Of a DNA stretch of 28,565 nucleotides, positions 7,236 through 14,626 are shown piece after piece (the stretch's first letter is position 1; every line of letters begins with the position of its first letter). The DNA is from an uncultured Eubacteriales bacterium (GTDB lineage: Bacteria; Bacillota; Clostridia; Lachnospirales; Bianqueaceae), in NCBI GenBank assembly GCA_902493345.1, contig CABUPM010000016.1, forward strand, positions 1 to 28,565, in the 5' to 3' direction. A model generated the notes under the pieces. That model worked only from the letters and a program-made list of their open reading frames with translations. It had not been told where the DNA came from and did not search any database. Position numbers and translations under genes: made by a program.

Positions 7236-8504
7236 TTGTTTCAAACAATTCGAGACGCTTGGAAGATACCGGATCTACGGAAGAGAATCCTGTATACGTT
7301 GGTAATGCTGGCCATCGTCCGAATCGGTTCAACGATGCCCAGTCCATTTATCGACGCAACGGTCATGAATGCGTATTTTTCTACCAGCAACGGTGTTCTG
7401 GCGTTATTTGACGCTATGTCCGGCGGTGCGTTCAGCAACATGAACCTGTTCGCAATGGGAATCACTCCGTACATCAATGCATCTATTATCATGAATCTTT
7501 TGACGATCGCGATTCCGCGCCTGGAGGAACTCAATCAGGATGGAGAAGCAGGACGTAAGAAGATTGCGCAGTATACCCGTTATGTGACGGTAGCGCTGGC
7601 ACTGATTCAGGCCTTTGGTATTTCCTACAGCCTGAACAATGCATATGGCGTGATGAGCAGCCAGGTCAACACGGTCTGGGCGATTATCGTGTCTGTAATG
7701 ACATTTACAGCCGGTACAGCATTTGTAATGTGGATTGGTGAGAACATCACCGCAAAGGGAGTCGGAAATGGAATTTCTCTGATCATTTTGGTCAACATTC
7801 TGTCCAGAGTTCCTTCTGCGATCACCAGTCTGATGAATTATGAGAATAAATGGGCTCTGGTAATCCTGCTGGTCGTTGCTTTGGCGATCGTTGCATTTGT
7901 CGTTCTGCTGTCTCTGGGTGAGCGGCGGATTCCTGTACAGTATGCAAAGAAGATGCAGGGACGTAAGAGCTATGGTGGTCAGAACACGAATATTCCGATT
8001 CGTGTCAATCTTGCAGGCGTAATCCCGATCATTTTCGCGATTTCTCTGCTGAGTTTCCCGCAGATTATCACCAGCTTCTTCACTGCCAATCCTACCGGAT
8101 TCTGGGGTGGAGTGCTGAGATGGCTGAGTACCAGTCATCCTTTCGGTGCGGTTCTGTATGTGGTTCTGATCATTCTGTTCACATATTTCTATGCGTCGAT
8201 TACCTTTAATCCGATGGAGATTGCCAATAATATGAAGAAGAACGGCGGATTTATCCCCGGTATTCGTCCTGGCAAGCCGACCTATGAGTATATTCAGAAG
8301 GTCTCTAAGTATATCATCTTTATCGGAGCCATTGGTTTGGCAATCGTTGCCAGCCTGCCGGTAATCATCTCTTTTATATTCAAGATTGATAATCTGAATA
8401 TCGGCGGTTCTTCTCTGCTGATCGTTGTCGGCGTTGCGCTGGAGACGGTAAAGCAGGTGGAGAGTATGATGGTGACAAGGCATTATAAAGGTTTCTTGCG
8501 TTAA
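7236..8504 (+). CDS. secY: Protein translocase subunit SecY
   Basis: SecY is the ten-helix channel of the Sec translocon in the cytoplasmic membrane. The 422-residue product starts FQTIRDAWKIPDLRKRILYT after the initiator and contains the pattern FAMGITPYINASIIMNLLTI, the cytoplasmic loop GERRIPVQYAKKMQGRKSYG, NIPIRVNLAGVIPIIFA and the C-terminal VESMMVTRHYKGFLR. Many hydrophobic segments are evident along the chain. Initiation is at TTG with AAGGAGGG 8 bases upstream. Placement between rplO and adk is canonical. Confidence 0.98.
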   Translation: MFQTIRDAWKIPDLRKRILYTLVMLAIVRIGSTMPSPFIDATVMNAYFSTSNGVLALFDAMSGGAFSNMNLFAMGITPYINASIIMNLLTIAIPRLEELNQDGEAGRKKIAQYTRYVTVALALIQAFGISYSLNNAYGVMSSQVNTVWAIIVSVMTFTAGTAFVMWIGENITAKGVGNGISLIILVNILSRVPSAITSLMNYENKWALVILLVVALAIVAFVVLLSLGERRIPVQYAKKMQGRKSYGGQNTNIPIRVNLAGVIPIIFAISLLSFPQIITSFFTANPTGFWGGVLRWLSTSHPFGAVLYVVLIILFTYFYASITFNPMEIANNMKKNGGFIPGIRPGKPTYEYIQKVSKYIIFIGAIGLAIVASLPVIISFIFKIDNLNIGGSSLLIVVGVALETVKQVESMMVTRHYKGFLR

Positions 8505-8519
8505 ACGGGAGGAATAAGT

Positions 8520-9149
8520 ATGAAGCTTGTTCTTTTGGGAGCGCCGGGTGCCGGTAAAGGTACCCAGGCGTCCAACCTGGCAGAAATGCTGCAGGTTCCT
8601 CATATTTCAACGGGAGATATCTTCCGCGCGAATATGAGAGAGAATACTCCTCTGGGAGTAAAAGCAAAGAGTTATATGGACCAGGGACTGTTGGTTCCGG
8701 ATGAATTGACAGTAGATCTGGTGATGGATCGTTTGGCGCAGGAAGACTGCCGGAATGGGTATATTCTGGACGGTTTTCCGAGAACCATTGCTCAGGCAGA
8801 TGCGTTGGCAGCCAAGGAAACATTGGATGCGGCAGTCAATATTGACGTCGAGGACAGTGCCATCATTGACCGTATGGGCGGACGCCGCGTGTGTCCTGCT
8901 TGCGGTGAGTCCTATCATGTTAAGTACAACCCGCCGAAAAAAGAAGGTGTCTGCGATAAATGCGGACAGGCGCTGATCGTTCGTAAGGACGATGTACCGG
9001 AGACGGTGCAGAAGCGTCTGGAGGTATATCATGAGCAGACAGCTCCGCTGATCAGCTACTATGAGAAGCAGGGAAAACTGATAACAGTAAACGGCGCGCA
9101 GGCGCCGAGCCAGGTAACGGCCTCGATTATGGAGGCTCTGCAGAGGTAA
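8520..9149 (+). CDS. adk: Adenylate kinase, zinc-LID form
   Basis: It converts ATP plus AMP to two ADP in the cytoplasm. The 209-residue product has the P-loop GAPGAGKG at residues 7-14, the AMP-binding region TGDIFRANMRE and the DGFPRT motif at 84-89. The LID domain carries four cysteines, C125/C128 and C145/C148 (CPAC and CDKC), which bind a structural zinc as in many Gram-positive enzymes. GGGAGGA precedes the ATG. The map gene starts 4 bases after its stop. Confidence 0.97.
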   Translation: MKLVLLGAPGAGKGTQASNLAEMLQVPHISTGDIFRANMRENTPLGVKAKSYMDQGLLVPDELTVDLVMDRLAQEDCRNGYILDGFPRTIAQADALAAKETLDAAVNIDVEDSAIIDRMGGRRVCPACGESYHVKYNPPKKEGVCDKCGQALIVRKDDVPETVQKRLEVYHEQTAPLISYYEKQGKLITVNGAQAPSQVTASIMEALQR

Positions 9150-9153
9150 GGGA

Positions 9154-9906
9154 ATGGCAATTATAGTCAAGAGTCCTGAAGAGATTGAAAAGATCCGCAA
9201 GTCCTGTCGGATTGTTGCAGAGGTTCTGGAAGAGATGAAGCATCAGGTTCGTCCCGGTGTGTCAACATTGTATCTGGATCAGGTCGCAGAAGAGATCATC
9301 CGGAGCTATGGCGCGACGCCTTCCTTTAAGAATTATCATGGCTTCCCGGCATCGATTTGTGCTTCTGTTGACAACTGTGTGATCCACGGCATTCCGTCGG
9401 AGAAGCAGGTCCTTAAGGAAGGACAGATCATCAGTGTAGATGTCGGTGCTCTGCTGAATGGTTTTCATGGAGATGCGGCTCGTACCTATCCGGTGGGTGA
9501 GATTTCTGCGGAAGCGGCTAAGATGATCGAAGCCGCGGAAGCAAGCTTTTGGGCCGGAGTGGAATATGCCAAAGAGGGCAATCACCTGCATGAGATCTCT
9601 GCCGCGATCGAAAAGAAAGCGAAGAGCTACGGATGCGGTGTGATTCGGGATTTTGTGGGACACGGCGTAGGCGCCATGCTGCATGAAGACCCGGCGATTC
9701 CAAACTATAAGCCGATCGGGCGCGGCCCGAGGTTGGCAGCAGGTATGACGCTTGCGATCGAGCCGATGCTGTCAGCCGGAGATTGGGAAGTTGACGTACT
9801 CGATGACGGATGGACGACGGTGTCTCGGGATGGATCTCTGACATCTCATTATGAGAACTCCATTCTGATCACCCCCACCGGCTATGAAGTGCTGACCATG
9901 CTGTAA
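9154..9906 (+). CDS. map: Type I methionine aminopeptidase
   Basis: It removes the initiator methionine from nascent proteins. The 250-residue product has the complete pita-bread active site: H79 for substrate, and metal ligands D96, D107, H170, E203 and E234 within SVDVG, FHGDAAR, GHGVG, AIEPML and HYENSI. There is no N-terminal zinc-finger or SH3-binding extension. Its ribosome-binding site, AGAGGT, lies inside the end of adk and the gap is only 4 bases, so translation is coupled to adk. Confidence 0.97.
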   Translation: MAIIVKSPEEIEKIRKSCRIVAEVLEEMKHQVRPGVSTLYLDQVAEEIIRSYGATPSFKNYHGFPASICASVDNCVIHGIPSEKQVLKEGQIISVDVGALLNGFHGDAARTYPVGEISAEAAKMIEAAEASFWAGVEYAKEGNHLHEISAAIEKKAKSYGCGVIRDFVGHGVGAMLHEDPAIPNYKPIGRGPRLAAGMTLAIEPMLSAGDWEVDVLDDGWTTVSRDGSLTSHYENSILITPTGYEVLTML

Positions 9907-9925
9907 GAGCAAGGAGGTTAGGAGC

Positions 9926-10147
9926 TTGTCAAAGAAAGACGCGATTGAATTTGAGGGCACCGTTGTTGAAAAGCTGCCGAACGCAATGTTTCTGGTAGAA
10001 CTGGCGGAAAATAAGCATCAGGTTCTGTGCCATCTGAGCGGAAAGCTTAGAGTGAATTTTATCAAAATACTTCCGGGAGATAAAGTCACGATTGAAATGT
10101 CTCCCTATGATTTGTCCAAGGGCCGCATCATTTGGCGTGCCAAGTAA
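9926..10147 (+). CDS. infA: Translation initiation factor IF-1
   Basis: IF-1 is an OB-fold protein that occupies the A site of the 30S subunit during initiation. The 73-residue product (MSKKDAIEFEGTVVEKLPNA, then MFLVELAENKHQVLCHLSGK) and its ending SPYDLSKGRIIWRAK are typical. The start is TTG with AAGGAGGT at 9911-9918. It follows map by 19 bases. The small KOW-domain RNA-binding gene often found between map and infA in clostridia is absent. Confidence 0.97.
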   Translation: MSKKDAIEFEGTVVEKLPNAMFLVELAENKHQVLCHLSGKLRVNFIKILPGDKVTIEMSPYDLSKGRIIWRAK

Positions 10148-10180
10148 TGTGCCGTAAGGCCAAAGAAAGGAGCGATCAGA

Positions 10181-10294
10181 ATGAAGGTTCGTTCATCCGT
10201 AAAGCCGATCTGCGAGAAGTGCAAGGTTATTAAGAGAAAAGGCAAGATCATGGTGATCTGCGCGAATCCGAAGCATAAGCAGAAGCAGGGTTAA
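10181..10294 (+). CDS. rpmJ: 50S ribosomal protein L36
   Basis: L36 is the smallest large-subunit protein. The 37-residue frame reads MKVRSSVKPICEKCKVIKRK and ends KHKQKQG. It has the zinc ligands C11, C14, C27 and H32 of the C+ form. AAAGGAG lies about 9 bases before the ATG. It is the last gene of the ribosomal superoperon here: a terminator begins 12 bases after its stop. Confidence 0.97.
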   Translation: MKVRSSVKPICEKCKVIKRKGKIMVICANPKHKQKQG

Positions 10295-10305
10295 AAGCGA
10301 AGGGA

Positions 10306-10337
10306 GATCCCCGGATATAGTCCGGGGATCTTTTTTT
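10306..10337 (+). terminator. Strong intrinsic terminator ending the ribosomal superoperon
   Basis: GATCCCCGGA (10306-10315) and TCCGGGGATC (10321-10330) form a perfect 10-bp stem with the loop TATAG, followed directly by seven T residues (10331-10337). It lies 12 bases after the rpmJ stop. Confidence 0.97.
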
Positions 10338-10435
10338 ATGAAAATGGAGATTTTATGTTTTATACAAAAAATGCGTATTTTTTTGGTATAACACCGAAAA
10401 TACTTGAGAAAAAACAAAAAGAATTCCGGTTTTTG

Positions 10436-10464
10436 TTGACAAACCTTATATTTTATTGTAAAGT
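10436..10464 (+). promoter_or_regulatory. Sigma-A type promoter for the peptide-use operon
   Basis: A consensus -35 TTGACA (10436-10441) and a -10 TAAAGT (10459-10464) are separated by 17 bases. An A/T-rich stretch lies upstream. The predicted start near 10471 leaves a leader of about 70 bases before the epimerase ATG at 10542, which is preceded by AAGGGAGG. The leader holds short palindromes around TTCTAGAATTCT that could be an operator. No other strong promoter is visible between 10338 and 10541. Confidence 0.8.
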
Positions 10465-10541
10465 ATGTCATATGGAATGATTGGCAGGGCCTGGACTGAA
10501 CCAGACAGCAGATTCTAGAATTCTAAGGGAGGCTATTTATA

Positions 10542-11615
10542 ATGGAGATTACAAAGATTGATATTGAGAAGTTTTCCGTGCCGCTGATGGAACCTTTCCG
10601 CGTTGCATTTGGTGTGATTGAGGATTCTGACAGCTGGACTGTAAAGGTATATACGGATGGGGGGATCTATGGCATCGGTTCCGCGGCTCCGATCGCGTTT
10701 GTGACCGGCGAGACGATGGATACCTGCTATCTGGTCATGAAGATGTTCGCGGAGGCTTTTATCGGATTTGACCCGACAGACATCGCAGGGGCACACAAGC
10801 TGATGGACGGCATAATCTACGGCAATGGTTCTGCCAAGTGCGCGTTTGACCTTGCTTTTTATGATATTTTGGGCAAGAAGAAGAATTTGCCTGTATATAA
10901 GATCCTGGGCGGTACCAATCCGGTGGTTCACAACGACATCACGATTGGAATCGATACCCCGGAAAAGATGAGGGACGCGGCGGATCGTTTTGTACATCAG
11001 AAGGGTTTTGATATCCTGAAGGTGAAGACCGGAATCTGCCTGGAGGATGATATTCGGGCGCTGACTTTAATCCGGGAAGCCGTGGGCGACCAGGTTCGGA
11101 TCCGAATCGATGCCAATCAGGGATATAACGTTCCCACGGCATTGGAAGCGCTAAAGGCTTTTGAAAAGCTGGGCGTAGACGCGGCAGAGCAGTGCCTGCC
11201 CTGGTGGGATTTTGAGGGAGCGGCAGAGCTGAAGGCCAAGAATACGACATCGGTGAAGCTGATGCTGGACGAGTCCATTCATAATCCGCATGACGCGAGA
11301 AGGGCGGCCAAGCTGAACTGTGCGGACTTTTATAATATCAAGCTTATGAAATGCGGCGGACTCTATTACGGAGCGCAGATCGCCGATATCGCCGAGAGTG
11401 CGGGCGTCGGCTGTATGGTCGGCTGTATGCAGGAGAACAAGATCAGCATTACAGCGGGAGTCAGCCTGGTTGCGGCCAAGAAGGCCATCGTAGAGGCGGA
11501 TTGTGACAGCTTTATGTTCTATAGAGGCGAGGATGATGGTATCGACGGCGGCTTTACCAGAGAGGGCGGAATCTTTACACTGCTCGATAAGCCGGGCTTG
11601 GGAATCGAATTATAA
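10542..11615 (+). CDS. Dipeptide epimerase, enolase superfamily (MLE/MR-like)
   Basis: Members epimerise the alpha-carbon of the second residue of dipeptides; the best known act on L-Ala-D/L-Glu in murein peptide recycling. The 357-residue product has the full active site: KVK with catalytic K162, metal ligands D190 (RIDAN), E216 (AEQ) and D243 (LDES), and the second base K267 (NIKL). D320-C-D322 matches the DxD that binds the substrate amino terminus in B. subtilis YkfB, identifying it as a dipeptide epimerase rather than another muconate-cycloisomerase relative. By ungapped alignment from memory, position 24 is Gly where YkfB has the Arg that binds the Glu side chain, so the substrate is probably not Ala-Glu. 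It is the first gene of the operon, 21 bases before a serine hydrolase. Confidence 0.88.
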   Translation: MEITKIDIEKFSVPLMEPFRVAFGVIEDSDSWTVKVYTDGGIYGIGSAAPIAFVTGETMDTCYLVMKMFAEAFIGFDPTDIAGAHKLMDGIIYGNGSAKCAFDLAFYDILGKKKNLPVYKILGGTNPVVHNDITIGIDTPEKMRDAADRFVHQKGFDILKVKTGICLEDDIRALTLIREAVGDQVRIRIDANQGYNVPTALEALKAFEKLGVDAAEQCLPWWDFEGAAELKAKNTTSVKLMLDESIHNPHDARRAAKLNCADFYNIKLMKCGGLYYGAQIADIAESAGVGCMVGCMQENKISITAGVSLVAAKKAIVEADCDSFMFYRGEDDGIDGGFTREGGIFTLLDKPGLGIEL

Positions 11616-11636
11616 GGCGTCAAGGAGGATACAGCG

Positions 11637-13127
11637 ATGAGTATAGTAGAGCAGATTCGTGAGAATATCAATAAAGAGCTGGCACTGTGGGATCAGCCGT
11701 CCATTGCGGTCGGCATCGTCAAGGACGGCAAGGTCGTTCTGAATGAAGGTTTTGGATATGCGGATGTGGAGAAGCAGATGCAGTCCAATGCGGATACGAT
11801 GTATCAGATCGGCAGCTGTTCCAAGGCTTTTACGGCGGCGGCGGCGGCGCTGCTGGTCGATCAGGGCAAGCTTGAATGGGATAAACCGGTACATGAATAT
11901 ATGCCTTGGCTGGAATTCCAGGATCCATATACGACGCTGAATGTAACGGTGCGGGATCTGCTGTGCCATCGTACAGGACTGCCGCGGCATGACGCTTATT
12001 GGATCAATGGTCCCTGTACGCGCCGTGAAATGGCGGAGAACCTGCGCAATATGCAGCCGGTTTGGTCCTTCCGTTCTCATTGGTGCTATCAGAACACCTG
12101 CTTTGTAGCGGCCGGACTTCTGATCGAAGAGCTGTCTGGAATGACTTGGGAAGAGTTTGTTCAGGGGAACATTCTTAAGCCGTTGGGGATGGATCGGACA
12201 ACATTCTATGTGGACGCCATCAAAGCGGATCCCAACCATGCGACACCCTATTCGCGGGTTCTTCCGACCGATCTGACCGGATATGAAGCGATTGATTTCT
12301 TAAAGAGCGATTGCGAGGATATGTCCAAAGGCATCGGAGCGCCCTATGGCCCGGCCGGCTCGATCATGTCCACGATCAATGATATGTGTAAATGGGTACA
12401 GTTTAACCTGGATAACGGTAAGGTGGACGGCAAGCAGATCATTTCCGAGGAGAACATGAAGGAAGTGCACAAGGCCAATATGCTGATGTCGGAGCCGCTC
12501 CTGCTGCCGTTCCCGGAGGAGGATTTCTATTCCTATGGTATGGGATGGTTTGTCGAGACATACCGCGGACATGTAATGGTAGAGCATGGCGGCAATATCG
12601 ATGGATTTTCCGCGTTGGTGACGATGATTCCGGATATGCAGCTGGGTATCGTCTGCCTGACCAATTTTAATAATTCTTTTAATACTTATGCATCTACCAA
12701 TGACATCCTGGATCTGTATATGGAAGTACAGGACGGAGATTGGCACAATCGCTGGCGTAAGATCATCGGAGATCTGTTTGCGTCGGAGCCGGAGAAGATG
12801 AAGCTGATGAATGGAGAGCAGATTCCGAATACGACACCGTCCCATGATCTTGCCGATTACGCAGGTGTTTATCATAATGCCTGCTATGGTGATATTGTGA
12901 TCACCTATAAGGATAACAGTATGTACTTCCTGTACAACAAGGAAGAGAGCCCGCTGAAGCATTTCCATTATGATACCTTCCAGATTCATAATCCAAAGGC
13001 GCTGTTTGCCAACATGAATCTGCGGTTTGAAGCAGACCGCAGCGGTAAGATTCACGCGCTGGAGTTTGGTATCGTGTTGAATCCGAAGGCAAAGGACGAG
13101 ATCTTTGTAAAGAAGGCAGAAGTATGA
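11637..13127 (+). CDS. Cytoplasmic serine hydrolase 1 (class C beta-lactamase/S12 fold, DUF3471-like tail)
   Basis: The 496-residue product belongs to the penicillin-binding/beta-lactamase fold. The three active-site motifs are intact: SCSK with S60 nucleophile and K63, YQN with Y152, and HGG at 318-320 (EHGGNIDGF). HRTGLPRHD at about 112-120 is also conserved in the family. A C-terminal domain (LADYAGVYHNACYGDIVI, about residue 404 on) resembles DUF3471. There is no signal peptide or membrane helix, so it should be cytoplasmic, unlike true beta-lactamases. Relatives include D-aminopeptidases, DD-peptidases and esterases. The context, next to a dipeptide epimerase and a peptide importer, suggests peptide or amide hydrolysis. 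The stop overlaps the next gene by ATGA. Confidence 0.85.
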   Translation: MSIVEQIRENINKELALWDQPSIAVGIVKDGKVVLNEGFGYADVEKQMQSNADTMYQIGSCSKAFTAAAAALLVDQGKLEWDKPVHEYMPWLEFQDPYTTLNVTVRDLLCHRTGLPRHDAYWINGPCTRREMAENLRNMQPVWSFRSHWCYQNTCFVAAGLLIEELSGMTWEEFVQGNILKPLGMDRTTFYVDAIKADPNHATPYSRVLPTDLTGYEAIDFLKSDCEDMSKGIGAPYGPAGSIMSTINDMCKWVQFNLDNGKVDGKQIISEENMKEVHKANMLMSEPLLLPFPEEDFYSYGMGWFVETYRGHVMVEHGGNIDGFSALVTMIPDMQLGIVCLTNFNNSFNTYASTNDILDLYMEVQDGDWHNRWRKIIGDLFASEPEKMKLMNGEQIPNTTPSHDLADYAGVYHNACYGDIVITYKDNSMYFLYNKEESPLKHFHYDTFQIHNPKALFANMNLRFEADRSGKIHALEFGIVLNPKAKDEIFVKKAEV

Positions 13128-14626
13128 CGCAGCAGATTACAGAAAGGCTTCGCCGGAAGGTGGAGGAAGAGCTGAAGCGGTGGGATGTTCCTTCCGCTTC
13201 CCTCTGTATCGTGAAGGACGGAGAAACATTGATGAGCTGCGGCTGTGGCCTCAGAGACAATGCGCAAGCTCCGGCGGACGGCAGGACATTATATCAGATC
13301 GCAAGCTGTACCAAAGCGTTTACGGCGGCAGCCGCGGCCATTCTGGCGACCGAGGGAAAGCTCGATTTTGATAAGCCGGTATTGGAATACATTCCTGGCT
13401 TTCGTTTAAATGACCGTTACGCGACAGAGAATCTGACCATTCGGGACTTCCTGTCCCATCGCAGCGGCTTGCCGAGACATGAGTATGCCTGGTACGGTAC
13501 GGGGTTTGGCAGAGAGGAGCTGATGCGCAACCTTAAGGATTTACCGCTCAGCGCGCCGATACGGTATCGTTTCCAGTATAGTAATTTTAATTATCTGATC
13601 GCCGGAGCCCTGATCGAAGAGCTCAGCGGAATGAAGTTCGAAGATTTCCTGAGTGAGAAATTATTAAAGCCTCTGGGGATGGAGCGGAGTAAAGTCTATT
13701 TTGCGGACATGTATCCGGAACCCAATCATGCGCAGGCCTTTGACCATACGCAGGAATACACAATGGAGGGAATCCGGCAGATTGACTTCTATACATCACC
13801 GGCGATAGACGCATCGCAGAGGGTAGGGGATCCGACGGCGGCGGCTGGGTGTGTGGTCTCCTGCGCAGAAGATATGGCCAAATGGCTGAAGTTCCTGTTG
13901 AATCGCGGGAAAGTCGGAGAGAAGCAGCTGATTCGGGAGGATTTGATCGATCTTTTGTTCACACCGCATGCCGATACGGGAGACGGAGGCGCGTATGCGC
14001 CGCAGCGTTCCATGACATCCTACGCGTTGGGATGGCAGGTGTATAATTTCCGCGGACATCGGATGCTGGAACATGGGGGCAATATCAACGGATTTTCTTC
14101 ATCGACCGCGTTGCTGCCGGATCTGGACTTGGGTGTGTTTGTCAGTGTCAATATGAATGCATCGCTTCTGGCGGACGCTATTGTCCAGACGGTGATGGAC
14201 GCGTTTTTGAAAACAGAGGATACGGATTGGTTCGAGCGGCTGTACAAGGCCAATGGCGATCTGTTTGTATCGGTCAAAGAATTCTTCGCGGCATTTGGCG
14301 GAGAGGCCAAGCAGGGTACACATCCTTCCCATGCGCTTGCGGAATACGCAGGGGACTATGAAGCGCCCGGATACCGCAGAATGCGCATTCTGTATCAGGA
14401 CGAAAGGCTGACACTGGACTTCAATACATTTGTTGTCGGCCTCAAGCATCACCATTATGATTCATTTGCGACTGAGGGAACGGTGGGAGAGATGCCGCCG
14501 GGATTGATCCTGACATTCGGTACTTCCGGAGCGGGAGAGATCGTGAGTGTGTCCGCTACACTGGGTACGGAACCGGGGCTGAATCCGATCGTATTTACCA
14601 AGAAGACAGAGGAGGGATCCCTATGA
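13124..14626 (+). CDS. Cytoplasmic serine hydrolase 2 (S12 fold paralogue)
   Basis: This is the second tandem paralogue, 500 residues. Motifs are SCTK (S61, K64), YSN (Y152 to N154) and HGG (317-319, EHGGNINGF), with HRSGLPRHEY at about 112-121 and the DUF3471-like tail (LAEYAGDYEAPGYRRMRI). No signal peptide is visible. It is more divergent than copies 1 and 3 in the region before HGG: it lacks their KGIGAP segment and carries TPHADTGDGGAYAPQ instead, suggesting a different pocket. Start and stop both overlap their neighbours by ATGA, so the three hydrolases are translationally coupled. Confidence 0.85.
   Translation: MTQQITERLRRKVEEELKRWDVPSASLCIVKDGETLMSCGCGLRDNAQAPADGRTLYQIASCTKAFTAAAAAILATEGKLDFDKPVLEYIPGFRLNDRYATENLTIRDFLSHRSGLPRHEYAWYGTGFGREELMRNLKDLPLSAPIRYRFQYSNFNYLIAGALIEELSGMKFEDFLSEKLLKPLGMERSKVYFADMYPEPNHAQAFDHTQEYTMEGIRQIDFYTSPAIDASQRVGDPTAAAGCVVSCAEDMAKWLKFLLNRGKVGEKQLIREDLIDLLFTPHADTGDGGAYAPQRSMTSYALGWQVYNFRGHRMLEHGGNINGFSSSTALLPDLDLGVFVSVNMNASLLADAIVQTVMDAFLKTEDTDWFERLYKANGDLFVSVKEFFAAFGGEAKQGTHPSHALAEYAGDYEAPGYRRMRILYQDERLTLDFNTFVVGLKHHHYDSFATEGTVGEMPPGLILTFGTSGAGEIVSVSATLGTEPGLNPIVFTKKTEEGSL

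Noticed and set aside
7404..8603. A 399-codon minus-strand frame across secY and the start of adk
   Set aside because: It overlaps two certain genes and its product is a low-complexity Asn/Arg/Asp/Gln-rich shadow.
11830..11853. Run of GCG triplets in serine hydrolase 1
   Set aside because: It encodes the alanine-rich helix that follows the SxxK nucleophile in all three paralogues, so it is explained by protein structure rather than a phase-variable repeat.
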